Assembly (NCBI RefSeq): GCF_001613425.1
Contig: NZ_BDCI01000011.1
Coordinates: 152,670 to 216,669, forward strand
DNA from: Nocardia vulneris
GTDB lineage: Bacteria; Actinomycetota; Actinomycetes; Mycobacteriales; Mycobacteriaceae
DNA length: 64,000 nt
Reading direction: 5' to 3'
The position numbers were made by a program, and so were the translations under genes. The notes beneath the pieces were generated by a model that saw only the letters and a list, made by a program, of their open reading frames with translations, ran no database searches and was not told the origin of the DNA. Shown in pieces: positions 1 through 7,924 of this stretch (its first letter is position 1; the number at the start of each line of letters is the position of its first letter).

Positions 1-993
1 GCCGTCGAACTCGTGGTACGGGGCCAGGCTGACGCCCTTGTTGGCCAGCGTGCCGACATAGGCCTGGTTGCTGAACTGCTGGTGGAACGCGTCGGTGATC
101 GCCTTCTGCACCGCGACGTCCATCGCCTTCTCGACGCTGGTGAGCAGCGACGAGCAGTACTCGGCGGCGCTGACACAGCCGTCGGTGTCGACCCAGATCG
201 CGAGGACCTTGCCGCCCGAGGAGTGCGCGGCTTCCAGCGCGCCCAGACCGGCCGGACCGGCCACCGGCAGTACGATGTCGGCGCCCTGGCTGATCAGATC
301 GTTGGCCTTGGTCTTGCCGATGTTCTTGTCCTGGAAGTCGTTGGTGATCACGCCCTGCTGTGTGGCCTCGTCCCAGCCGAGCAGCTGCACCTGCTTGTTC
401 TTCACCTTGTTGTAGTGCGCGATGCCCTCGGCGAAGCCGTCCATGAAGATCGCCACGGTGGGGATGTTGATGCCGCCGAACGTGCCGACCTTGCCGGTCT
501 TGGTCTGCGCCGCGGCCAGATAGCCGGCCAGGAACGACGGTTGGGCGGAATTGAAGGTCAGCCCCTGCAGGTTCGGCAGCGGCGGGTTCTTCTGGGTATC
601 GGTGTAGGCGTAGTCCACGATCGCGAAGTCGATGTCCGGGTTGGCCTTCGCGGCGGCGTAGGTCGCGTCGCCCTGCTTGAAGCCGATGGTGACGATGATG
701 TTGCACTTCTGCCGGACCATCGTGTTGATGTTGGTCGGGTAGTCGTTGTCGGACTTGGACTCCAGCTGTGCCTTCGAGATGCCGAGCGCGGCGACGGCGT
801 CGGTGACGCCCTTGAAGGAGGTCTGGTTGAACGACTTGTCGTCGAACTTGCCGGAGTCCGAGACCATGCACGCCTTGAAGTCCTTGGCGCCCGGTTCACC
901 GGCTTTGTCCTGTTCAGCGGGCGGACTACCGCACGCCGCGACGGTCAGCACGAGCACACCGGCGGCGGTGAGGGTGCGTAGCAACCTGCCCAT
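1..993 (-). CDS. BMP-family (PnrA/Med-like) substrate-binding lipoprotein, 3' end cut by window
   Basis: Translated on the minus strand from ATG at 993, this is a lipoprotein with a short signal sequence ending in a lipobox (LTVAAC, residues about 16-21). The mature part carries features of the basic membrane protein family: a start like KACMVSDSGKFDDKSFNQ, a central TIGFKQGDATY segment, then VGTFGGINIPTVAIFMDGF, and near the visible end VLAIWVDTDGC. Family members bind purine nucleosides or similar ligands outside the membrane and pass them to an ABC permease. A clear ribosome site (AGGAGG, about 6 bases upstream) supports the start. The frame is open to base 1, so the C-terminus and any permease/ATPase genes lie outside the window. 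Ligand not inferable. Confidence 0.9.
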   Translation of the reverse strand, partial: MGRLLRTLTAAGVLVLTVAACGSPPAEQDKAGEPGAKDFKACMVSDSGKFDDKSFNQTSFKGVTDAVAALGISKAQLESKSDNDYPTNINTMVRQKCNIIVTIGFKQGDATYAAAKANPDIDFAIVDYAYTDTQKNPPLPNLQGLTFNSAQPSFLAGYLAAAQTKTGKVGTFGGINIPTVAIFMDGFAEGIAHYNKVKNKQVQLLGWDEATQQGVITNDFQDKNIGKTKANDLISQGADIVLPVAGPAGLGALEAAHSSGGKVLAIWVDTDGCVSAAEYCSSLLTSVEKAMDVAVQKAITDAFHQQFSNQAYVGTLANKGVSLAPYHEFDG

Positions 994-1131
994 TTTTGCC
1001 TCCTGAAACGCGATACCCCGCAACCCAACTCACCGAACCTGCCGAGGACTGCAGTGGTGGGAGGAGTTTAGGCCGCGAAACCGATCTTGGCGCGGTTTCG
1101 CGGACCTTCGCGGCGGGAGCGCCCCGCGCGG

Positions 1132-2304
1132 TTACCCGGTCGCCGCGGCGGTGCGCAGGACCAGGACGGTGATCTCGCTGGGGGCGAAGACACGCAGCTG
1201 CGGACCCCAGAATCCGGTGCCGCGACTGGTGTAGAGCTGGGTGTTCGCGCCGTGTCTGCTCAGGCCGGCCACCACCGGTTGATCCAGCCGGACCAGGTAG
1301 TGGAACGGCCAGATCTGGCCGCCGTGGGTGTGGCCGGAGATCTGCAGATCTATTCCTTCGGCCGCGGTGTCGGTGATCTGCTTGGGCTGATGGGCCAGCA
1401 GCACCACCGGCAGCGTCCGGTCCGCGCCGGCCAGCGCGGTGCGCAGATCGGGGCCGTGACCGGGCAGGCCGACACCGGTCGGATCGTCGATGCCCGCGAT
1501 CACCAGCCGGTCACCGCCGCGGGTCACCGTCTCGTGCTGGTTGTGCAGCGGCTGCCAGCCGATCGAGGTCATGTGCTCGATCCAGCCCTGCGCGTCGCCG
1601 AAGTACTCGTGATTGCCGGTGATGTAGAACCGGCCCAGCGGCGCGTCGACCTTGCCGAGCGGATCGACCTGTGGGTGCCGCTTCGCCACCGACCCGTCCG
1701 CGAGATCCCCCGCATGACAGGCGATATCGGGCCGCTGCGCGTTGACGACGTCGACCACTTTTTCCGACCAGCGCAGCCGGTCGAGCGCGGCGAAATGGGT
1801 GTCGGTGACGACGACCAGGCGCAATCCGTCGAGCCCGGGGCCGAGACCGCGAATCGGCACCTCGACCGTGCGCACCCGCGGCACCCGCCGCGCCTCGAAC
1901 ACGCCCCACGCCACCAGCGCGGTCGCGATCACGAACACGCCGGCCGCGACGACGCGCGAGCGCGCCGGGTCGGACATCCCGCCGGCCGCCAGCGCCAGAC
2001 CCGCGACATTGCCGAGCACCGACCAGCTGAACACCACCCACAGCACGCCGAGCAGGGTGTCGCCCACGATCGAGGCGGCGTCCGATTGCGCGGGGCCGTG
2101 CCCGAGGAACATCGACGCGGGCAGCACCGCGAAACCGAGCGCGAACAGCGCGGTGCCCAGCCAGAACAGCGGCCCCGCGCCCGTGGTCGGCGCGGCGACC
2201 AGCGTCCACCAGGGCAGCAGGAACAACACTGCGGGGATCGCCAGGAACAGGGCGACGCGGGGCACGTACTTCACAGAGACCATCCTCGGGGCGCGGTTGC
2301 GCAC
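1132..2304 (-). CDS. membrane-anchored calcineurin-type metallophosphoesterase (YkuE/YaeI-like)
   Basis: The 390-residue protein has about four hydrophobic segments in the first 140 residues and then a metallophosphoesterase domain. The metal-binding motifs are present in order: VVTDTHF (DxH), CHAGDLAD (GD), ITGNHEYF (GNHE), LLAHQP and SGHTHGGQ (GHTH). In this family the domain faces the outside and hydrolyses phosphoesters; some members act on UDP-diacylglucosamine-like lipids, but substrate cannot be told here. Start chosen at GTG 2304 because a GGAGGG site lies 4 bases upstream; an ATG at 2283 has no good site. It reads toward the BMP lipoprotein but a roughly 140-base gap separates them, so co-transcription is unproven. 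Confidence 0.88.
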   Translation of the reverse strand: MRNRAPRMVSVKYVPRVALFLAIPAVLFLLPWWTLVAAPTTGAGPLFWLGTALFALGFAVLPASMFLGHGPAQSDAASIVGDTLLGVLWVVFSWSVLGNVAGLALAAGGMSDPARSRVVAAGVFVIATALVAWGVFEARRVPRVRTVEVPIRGLGPGLDGLRLVVVTDTHFAALDRLRWSEKVVDVVNAQRPDIACHAGDLADGSVAKRHPQVDPLGKVDAPLGRFYITGNHEYFGDAQGWIEHMTSIGWQPLHNQHETVTRGGDRLVIAGIDDPTGVGLPGHGPDLRTALAGADRTLPVVLLAHQPKQITDTAAEGIDLQISGHTHGGQIWPFHYLVRLDQPVVAGLSRHGANTQLYTSRGTGFWGPQLRVFAPSEITVLVLRTAAATG

Positions 2305-2314
2305 GGTCCCTCCG

Positions 2315-2373
2315 CCCGGCGCGGGCTCCGTCGAGATTACCCGGCGCGGGCTCCGTCGAGATTACCCGGCGCG
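2315..2373. repeat. short tandem repeat, 25-bp unit, about 2.4 copies
   Basis: Two perfect copies of a 25-base unit (2315-2339 and 2340-2364; core GCGGGCTCCGTCGAGATTA) are followed by the first nine or ten bases of a third. It sits just upstream of the metallophosphoesterase start, in the gap to the mutarotase gene. It may be a replication-slippage repeat; no function is visible. Confidence 0.85.
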
Positions 2374-2433
2374 GACGGTGCGTCCGTAGCGCGTTCGTCC
2401 ACAGCAGAACGCACGCGGCGAGCCGGGCCGGGG

Positions 2434-3354
2434 TCAGGGACGCGTCAGCCGTGCGCCCCACCGGGTCGCGACGGTGTCGCCGGGGGCCAGCCGGATCAGC
2501 CGGTCACCGCTCTGAAAGGCGTTGGGCGGACACGTCATCGGCTCCGCGGCCAGACCGGTCCGCCGCCGCGGCGCGGGCAGCGTGTCGCCGGTGAACAACT
2601 GGATCACCGGGTAGGAGTCGTCGACCCACAACTCGGCGACCGCCCCGTCGGCGCCCTGCAATCGCACCCAGGCGCGGCCGTGCTCGTCCCGGGCCAGATC
2701 GGTGAACGGGTGATCGATCACCAGGCCGCCGAGCGGCTTCGGTGCGGTGAAATCGAAGGCGGTGCCGGGGACGGGTTCGGTGCCGACGGGCAATTGCCGG
2801 TCCGGGTCGCTGACGATCCGGGTCGCGGCCGCGAAGCGCAGCGTCGCCGCGTCGATCGGGCCCGGGCCTGGTGAGAGGTAGGGATGGTGGCCGCAGCCGT
2901 ACGGCGCGGGCGTGTCGCCCAGATTGCTCGCCGTGGTGGTCACCGTCAGGCCCTGGTCGGACAGCGCGTAGCGGACGGCGAGCTCGAGCTGGAACGGGTA
3001 ACCCTTGCTCGGATGCAAGGTGGCCCGCATGGTGACCTCGTCCTGCTCGTGCTCGGTCGCGCGCCACGGTCGCCAGCGCAGCAACCCGTGGATGGCGTTG
3101 TGCTTGCCGGGTTCGGACAGGGCGAGCTGGTGGTCGACGCCGTCGAACCGGTACTTGCCGTCGGCCAGCCGATTCGGCCAGGGGATCAGCGCGGCGCCGC
3201 GGCCGCCGTCCGACATCGCGGTGACGGCATAGGGCTCGAGCACATCGCGATCACCGACGCGGTACTCCCTGATCCCGCCGCCGACCTCGACGATCACCGC
3301 CCGTTGCTCCCCGTGGCCGATGGAGAACTGCTGTCCGGACGGTGGCGGAGTCAT
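2434..3354 (-). CDS. aldose 1-epimerase (mutarotase) family protein
   Basis: The protein of about 306 residues matches the galactose mutarotase-like fold: an N-terminal VVEVGGGIREYRVGDRDV strand region, AALIPWPNRLADGKYRFDG, a GKHNAIHGLLRWRPW segment holding one expected catalytic His, GCGHHPYLSPG holding the second, and a C-terminal PNAFQSGDRLIRLAPG. The reaction would be anomer interconversion of a hexose or hexose phosphate in the cytoplasm; the sugar is not inferable. The ATG at 3354 is used; an in-frame GTG at 3393 would add 13 residues and neither start has a convincing ribosome site. It lies upstream of the phosphoesterase in the same direction without obvious functional link. Confidence 0.85.
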   Translation of the reverse strand: MTPPPSGQQFSIGHGEQRAVIVEVGGGIREYRVGDRDVLEPYAVTAMSDGGRGAALIPWPNRLADGKYRFDGVDHQLALSEPGKHNAIHGLLRWRPWRATEHEQDEVTMRATLHPSKGYPFQLELAVRYALSDQGLTVTTTASNLGDTPAPYGCGHHPYLSPGPGPIDAATLRFAAATRIVSDPDRQLPVGTEPVPGTAFDFTAPKPLGGLVIDHPFTDLARDEHGRAWVRLQGADGAVAELWVDDSYPVIQLFTGDTLPAPRRRTGLAAEPMTCPPNAFQSGDRLIRLAPGDTVATRWGARLTRP

Positions 3355-3480
3355 GGGGAGGACGGTACCGCTCGGCGCCGTGGCCGCCCGCACCTGGTCG
3401 GTCGTTCAGTAAACCGCGATGGTCCGGGAAGGCCGATCGCACAACGAAGTTCGGGCCGCGCACGGCGCACGCCGACGCGG

Positions 3481-4290
3481 TCAGGGGATGCGGGCGACCG
3501 CGCTGAGCATGGAGACCGCTTCGGCGCGCGGGTGCGGCCGATACTCCTCGGGCCGCCACGCGGTCACCGACGCGATACCCGGCGGGACGAGGTCGAGGTC
3601 GGTGAAGAAGCGGGCGAACTCCTCGCTGGTGCGCAACCGGAACGGGACGCCGCTGCGCTTGTTGGCGGCGTTGTTCTCGGCGAGTTCGTCGGGGGAGAGG
3701 TGGTCGCTGGTCGCGTGCGACATCACCAGGTAACTACCGGAGGGCAGTGCGTCGCACAGCTTGCGGACCAGTTCGTAGGGACCGTCGTCGTCGGTCAAGA
3801 AGTGCATGATGGCCACCAGCATCAAGGCCACCGGCTGGTCCAGGTCCAGCACCCGGAGCAGGTCCGGGTGGCCGAGGATGCGGTCGGGGTCGCGGATGTC
3901 GGCGTCGAGGTAGGCCGTCGCGCCCTCGGGCGAGCTGTTCAACAGCGCGCGGGCGTGCACCAGCACGATCGGATCGTTGTCCACATAGACGATGCGCGAC
4001 TCGGGCGCGATGCCCTGGGCGATCTCGTGCACGTTGCCCGCCGTGGGCAGGCCCGCGCCGATGTCGAGGAACTGGCGTACGCCGGAATCGGCCAGGTAGC
4101 CGACGGCGCGGCGCAGGAAATTGCGGTTCTCCAGCGCGGCCAGCCGGATGGTGGGAAAAGCCTGCGCGACCATGTCGGCGGACTCCCGGTCGGCGGGGAA
4201 ATTGTCCTTGCCGCCGAGCCAGTAATCGTACCGGCGCGCCGGGTGCGGCTTCGAGACATCGATTCTCGCCGCTGTCGATTCCGAGTCCAC
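3481..4290 (-). CDS. SAM-dependent methyltransferase, DUF574 (Methyltransf_19) family
   Basis: The 269-residue protein begins with the typical DUF574 pattern (KPHPARRYDYWLGGKDNFPADR) and has a Rossmann-like SAM site (RQFLDIGAGLPTAGNVHE, residues about 90-108) and an acidic strand end (VYVDNDPIVL). The family is greatly expanded in Streptomyces, Nocardia and related genera; substrates are mostly unknown. GTG at 4290 has a GAGGG site five bases upstream. It is divergent from the P450 gene at 4386, and the 95-base gap must hold both promoters. DUF574 genes often neighbour natural-product genes, so a role in tailoring the product of the dpg locus is possible but unproven. Confidence 0.88.
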   Translation of the reverse strand: MDSESTAARIDVSKPHPARRYDYWLGGKDNFPADRESADMVAQAFPTIRLAALENRNFLRRAVGYLADSGVRQFLDIGAGLPTAGNVHEIAQGIAPESRIVYVDNDPIVLVHARALLNSSPEGATAYLDADIRDPDRILGHPDLLRVLDLDQPVALMLVAIMHFLTDDDGPYELVRKLCDALPSGSYLVMSHATSDHLSPDELAENNAANKRSGVPFRLRTSEEFARFFTDLDLVPPGIASVTAWRPEEYRPHPRAEAVSMLSAVARIP

Positions 4291-4385
4291 AACGCCCTCA
4301 ATTCATCTCGACTATGGTCATCATGTCAGCTCGAGTTGCGAACCAGTAGCGAGGGTGACGTCGCGCCGCCCCGGGAGAGTCCATC

Positions 4386-5567
4386 ATGCCACTGCACTAC
4401 AGCCCGTACGACTTCGCCGTGCACGAGGACCCGTACCCGGCCTATGCCAGGCTGCGCACCGAGGCGCCGGTCTACCGGAACGCGTCCGACGACTTCTGGG
4501 CGCTCTCGCGGCATGCGGATATTCTTGCCGCGCTACGGGATTCGGATCGTTTCTCGAGCGCCAACGGCTCGATTCGGATGGAGCCGGCCTTCTGGGGTCC
4601 GCAGGCCGAGCAGATGTTCTCCTTCGTCGCGATGGACCCGCCGCGGCACACCCGGATGCGCGGACTCGTGGTGCGGGCGTTCACCCAGCACCGGGTGCAG
4701 GCGCTGGAACCGCGGTTGCGGGAGATCGCTCGTGGACTGCTGGAGCCCCTGCTCGAGCGCGGCGAATTCGACCTGATGACCGAGTTCGCGGGCCCCTATC
4801 CGACGGACGTGGTCTCCGAACTGGTCGGGGTGCCCGAGCGGGACCGCGAGATGATCCGCAAGCTCGGCATGGAGATCATGTACTCCGACGAGGAGTCGAC
4901 CGACCTGCGGCCCGAGGCGATCCAGGCGATCGGCGCCCTCATCGGCTACTACACCGAACTGACCATCGAGCGCAGCAAGGATCGGCGCGACGATCTGCTC
5001 TCCGGCCTGCTCGACGCGGCCGACGGCGCCGACCGGCTCACCCCGGAAGAGATCGTGGGCGTGCTGATCCTGCTGGTCGGCGCGGGCATCGAGACCACCA
5101 TGCTCACCCTCGGCAACCTCTGGCATGCCGCTTGGCAGCATCCGGACCAGCGGCGCAAGGCCTTCGACGGGCGCATCGACGACTGGATCGCCGAGGGCAT
5201 GCGCTACGACCCGGCCACCCAGACCGCGCTGCGCACCGCGACCGAGGAATTCGAGTTGCACGGGACGACGGTGCCCGCGGGCGCGCGGATGCTGCTGCTG
5301 ACCGGGTCGGCGAACCGGGATCCGGCGGTCTTCGCCGAGCCGGACGAGTTCGACCTGGACCGCGACACCAGCGCTGCCCTGGTCTTCGGCAGCGGCAGGC
5401 ATCACTGCCTCGGCGCCAACCTCGGCCAACTGGAGTTGCGCGTCGCGCTGAGCGAGATCGTCGGCAAGGTCGCGGCGTACGAGATCGACCCGGGCGGTGT
5501 GCGCCGCATCCACGCGTCGAACAACCGCGGTTTCGCGGCCCTGCCCACCACGGTCACGCTGCGCTGA
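4386..5567 (+). CDS. cytochrome P450
   Basis: A 393-residue soluble bacterial-class P450. Visible motifs are the I-helix oxygen-activation motif GAGIETT (about residues 232-238, with Glu where Asp is also common), the K-helix ExxR as EGMR (about 270), and the heme loop FGSGRHHCLG (about 334-343) with the ligand Cys near residue 341. GGGAG lies about 8 bases before ATG. No ferredoxin or reductase gene is adjacent, so electrons must come from elsewhere. A strong hairpin (5600-5628) follows the stop, so it is probably a separate transcript from the dpg genes 370 bases downstream, although a hydroxylation or coupling step on the same product remains plausible. Confidence 0.95.
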   Translation: MPLHYSPYDFAVHEDPYPAYARLRTEAPVYRNASDDFWALSRHADILAALRDSDRFSSANGSIRMEPAFWGPQAEQMFSFVAMDPPRHTRMRGLVVRAFTQHRVQALEPRLREIARGLLEPLLERGEFDLMTEFAGPYPTDVVSELVGVPERDREMIRKLGMEIMYSDEESTDLRPEAIQAIGALIGYYTELTIERSKDRRDDLLSGLLDAADGADRLTPEEIVGVLILLVGAGIETTMLTLGNLWHAAWQHPDQRRKAFDGRIDDWIAEGMRYDPATQTALRTATEEFELHGTTVPAGARMLLLTGSANRDPAVFAEPDEFDLDRDTSAALVFGSGRHHCLGANLGQLELRVALSEIVGKVAAYEIDPGGVRRIHASNNRGFAALPTTVTLR

Positions 5568-5568
5568 C

Positions 5569-5603
5569 CAGGGCTGTCGGCGCGCCGAACAGGGCTGTCG
5601 GCG
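5569..5603. repeat. direct repeat after P450, two copies of 14 bp
   Basis: CAGGGCTGTCGGCG occurs at 5569-5582 and again at 5590-5603, start-to-start distance 21 bases. It leads into the terminator-like hairpin at 5600-5628. Two-helical-turn spacing is compatible with protein binding, but duplication is equally possible. Confidence 0.6.
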
Positions 5604-5628
5604 GGCGACCGGGGCGCGGTCGCCCGCC
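5600..5628 (+). terminator. probable terminator hairpin of the P450 gene
   Basis: GGCGGGCGACC (5600-5610) pairs perfectly with GGTCGCCCGCC (5618-5628) around a 7-base loop, 33 bases after the P450 stop. No U-run follows (the next bases are ATTCAACAATC), which is common for actinobacterial terminators. Confidence 0.65.
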
Positions 5629-5748
5629 ATTCAACAATCAAGCGACCGGTTTGGTATTGCGATATCCGGGACGTATTCGCCCGCGGTGCGTGCCCTCAAT
5701 TCTCGGGGCCACTGTTCGCCGGTGACTGCGGGCTACCTGTCGGAATCT

Positions 5749-5761
5749 GTTGTGGCACAAC
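5749..5761. promoter_or_regulatory. candidate operator: perfect 6-1-6 palindrome upstream of dpg promoter
   Basis: GTTGTG-G-CACAAC is a perfect inverted repeat about 57 bases upstream of the proposed -35 box for the dpg transcript. Position and symmetry suit a dimeric regulator. No regulator gene lies in the immediate locus. Confidence 0.35.
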
Positions 5762-5817
5762 GTCTCAACGAGAAATTGCCGCTACTTCCAGGTGGTAGCG
5801 AGTACTGTCTTCAGTTA

Positions 5818-5846
5818 TTGCGAGGCCGTAGGGGGGCTGCTAGTCT
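5818..5846 (+). promoter_or_regulatory. candidate sigma-A-type promoter of the dpg operon
   Basis: TTGCGA (5818-5823), a 17-base spacer and TAGTCT (5841-5846) form a plausible housekeeping promoter (TTGACA / TAnnnT). It would give a leader of about 85 bases before the small ORF at 5938. The region 5640-5937 is less G+C-rich than its surroundings. A second -10-like TATGCT at 5864-5869 lacks a matching -35. Confidence 0.4.
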
Positions 5847-5937
5847 CGTGCCTGAAGCGAAAATATGCTCGGGGGTGCGTCGAACAACGTCGAATCGTTG
5901 TCGGCGACTGAAATCAGCAATTTTCTGGGGGAGACGC

Positions 5938-6018
5938 ATGTCTATCGCATGTGCGACGAATCTGCTCAATTCTACAACTGAAGTGCACCTTTGCCGCCGG
6001 ATCGGACGCGACTCATGA
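5938..6018 (+). CDS. 26-residue leader ORF translationally coupled to dpgA
   Basis: An ATG at 5938 preceded by GGGGGAG four bases upstream opens a 26-codon frame (begins MSIACATNLLNSTT, ends CRRIGRDS). Its TGA overlaps the dpgA ATG (ATGA at 6015-6018). dpgA itself has no recognisable ribosome site, so its translation probably depends on ribosomes finishing this ORF. I recognise no family. It could be a pure coupling peptide or a small regulatory leader; alternatively dpgA might start at the TTG at 5991, but that codon also lacks a site. Confidence 0.6.
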   Translation: MSIACATNLLNSTTEVHLCRRIGRDS

Positions 6019-7157
6019 GTGCACTCGAACAATACTGCATCGACGAGTTCGATGCGAAAACAGACCGGGTAGAATTCCCGGCTGAACCGTCCTATCCGCG
6101 ATTGTTGGGCGTGGCGACCGCAACGCCGTCCACCCGCTACAGCCAACGCGAACTGGTCGAGCTGTTGAATATATCCGACCCCAAAATCAGGGGCATATTT
6201 CTCAACGGCGGAATCGAAACCCGGCACCTGGTGTTGCCGCCCCGCGATCCGGACGGCAATTACCGGGTCGAAACGCAGGGTGAGCTGCTCGCCAAGCATC
6301 GGCGGGAAGGCGTGCACGCGGCCGCCCAGGCGATCCGGGCCTGTCTGCGCGAGCTGGGCCGGGACGTGCGCGACATCGGATACCTGGTGGCCGTCACCAC
6401 CACCGGCTTCCTGACCCCGGGCTTCAGCGCGCTGCTGATCAACGAGCTGGGGCTCTCGGCGCATACCGCGCGCCTCGACGTCGTCGGCATGGGCTGCAAT
6501 GCCGGCTTGAACGGGGTGACCGCCGCGGCCTCGTGGTCGGCGGCCCATCCCGGCGAGCTGGCGATGCTGGCCTGCTCGGAAACGTGTTCGGCGGCCTACG
6601 TTTTCGACGGGACACTGCGTACGGCGGTGGTGAACAGCCTGTTCGGCGACGGCGCGGCGGCGCTGGCGATCGGCACGGATCTCGTGCCCGAATCGCTCGC
6701 GCCGGCCGCCGAGCGCGCGCCCGCGCTGCTGGCCCAGCGCAGCTACATGATCACGCACGCGGTCGGGGCCATGCGCTACGACTGGGACGAGGACGCGGGC
6801 AAGTTCAGCTTCTACCTGGACAAGGAAGTCCCGTACGAGGTCGGCGCGCACGTGGAGATCGTCGTCGACCGCCTGCTCCTCGAGAACGGACTGCGGCGCA
6901 GGGACATCGCGCACTGGATCGTGCATGCCGGCGGCAAGAAGGTCATCGACGCCGTCAAAATCAATCTCGGTCTCACCGGGCACGATGTGCGGCACACCGT
7001 CAGCGTTATGCGCGATTACGGAAATCTCTCCAGCGGTTCGTTCCTGTTCTCCTATCAGCGACTGCTCGCCGAGCACGTGGTCCGTCCCGGCGACTACGGG
7101 ATATTGATGACCATGGGGCCCGGCTCGCAGATCGAGACCGCATTGCTCAGATTCTGA
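6015..7157 (+). CDS. dpgA: DpgA: type III polyketide synthase, 3,5-dihydroxyphenylacetyl-CoA synthase
   Basis: A 380-residue chalcone synthase-fold enzyme. The catalytic Cys is in GMGCNAGLNG (residue 161), the active-site His in IVHAGGKKV (residue 304) and the Asn in YGNLSSGSFLFS (residue 337), positions close to those of DpgA from glycopeptide producers. DpgA condenses four malonyl-CoA units into 3,5-dihydroxyphenylacetyl-CoA with help from DpgB and DpgD. The three genes directly downstream are dpgB, dpgC and dpgD in the canonical order, which makes the assignment strong. ATG 6015 overlaps the stop of the leader ORF. It is followed by a 35-base gap to dpgB. Whether the product feeds an antibiotic cannot be seen: no NRPS is in the window. 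Confidence 0.95.
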   Translation: MSALEQYCIDEFDAKTDRVEFPAEPSYPRLLGVATATPSTRYSQRELVELLNISDPKIRGIFLNGGIETRHLVLPPRDPDGNYRVETQGELLAKHRREGVHAAAQAIRACLRELGRDVRDIGYLVAVTTTGFLTPGFSALLINELGLSAHTARLDVVGMGCNAGLNGVTAAASWSAAHPGELAMLACSETCSAAYVFDGTLRTAVVNSLFGDGAAALAIGTDLVPESLAPAAERAPALLAQRSYMITHAVGAMRYDWDEDAGKFSFYLDKEVPYEVGAHVEIVVDRLLLENGLRRRDIAHWIVHAGGKKVIDAVKINLGLTGHDVRHTVSVMRDYGNLSSGSFLFSYQRLLAEHVVRPGDYGILMTMGPGSQIETALLRF

Positions 7158-7192
7158 TCTCCTGCATCTTTCGAAACCTACCTAGACAAGGC

Positions 7193-7924
7193 ATGTCGAT
7201 GAACAGTTCACCTGTCGATTCGAACGGCGCCGAGCAGGGAAATGGCGACGTTCATGTCAGCACCGCGGTGATTTCCGCGGACCGTCCGTTGTCCGCCGAT
7301 CTGGTGGCCTCGGTGACCGCGGTCGCACGCCGGGCCGAGGACACGGCGCCGGAATTGCGCCACTGTGTCGTCCTCTATATCGACGGAGCCCGGTCGGACG
7401 AATATTTCGCCTGGCCCGGCGATGTCGCCGTAGCCGACGTCGGCAAATGGGAGAGCGCGCTGCGCCGTCTGGAGCAGGTGCCCGCGCCGATCATCGCCGT
7501 GGTGAGCGGTGCGGCCTACGGTCCGGCGGCCGAATTGCTGCTGGTCGCCGACTACCGGATCGTGCGTGCGGGCGCCGTGTTCGGCTTGGCCCGTACCGGC
7601 GCGGGCGTCTGGCCCGCGATGGCGCTCTACCGGCTCGCCGGGCAGGCGGGCCTCGGCCGCGCCAGGGAGCTGGCGATCCACGGGCGGACGCTGTCCGCCG
7701 AGGTGGCGCGCGAACACGGGCTGATCGATCAGGTGATCACCGAGGGCGGCGAGGCGGCCGCGATCACGGCGGCCGTCGGCCTGTTCGGTGCCGCGGTCGG
7801 CTCCGAGCTCGCGATCCGCCGCCGGCTGCTGCTGGACGCCGCGACCACGCGATTCGAGGATGCCCTCGGCGCCCACCTCGCGGCGTCGGATCGGATGCTG
7901 CGCCGAACACGGGCCGCGTCGTGA
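7193..7924 (+). CDS. dpgB: DpgB: crotonase-fold accessory enzyme of dihydroxyphenylacetyl-CoA formation
   Basis: The 243-residue protein is a divergent enoyl-CoA hydratase-fold protein. It has a recognisable core (PAPIIAVVSGAAYGPAAELLLVADYRIV, quoted here only as the start PAPIIAVVSG and the end LLVADYRIV) and a following GLARTGAGVWPAMALYRL helix, but lacks the usual G-G-G-x-E pattern, as known DpgB proteins do. DpgB stimulates DpgA and, with DpgD, promotes dehydration and aromatisation of the polyketide. ATG 7193 is used; a second ATG follows two codons later. Its stop overlaps the GTG of dpgC (GTGA), indicating coupled translation. Confidence 0.9.
   Translation: MSMNSSPVDSNGAEQGNGDVHVSTAVISADRPLSADLVASVTAVARRAEDTAPELRHCVVLYIDGARSDEYFAWPGDVAVADVGKWESALRRLEQVPAPIIAVVSGAAYGPAAELLLVADYRIVRAGAVFGLARTGAGVWPAMALYRLAGQAGLGRARELAIHGRTLSAEVAREHGLIDQVITEGGEAAAITAAVGLFGAAVGSELAIRRRLLLDAATTRFEDALGAHLAASDRMLRRTRAAS

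Noticed and set aside
5863..5869. Second promoter (TATGCT) for the dpg operon
   Set aside because: No acceptable -35 hexamer lies 16-18 bases upstream.
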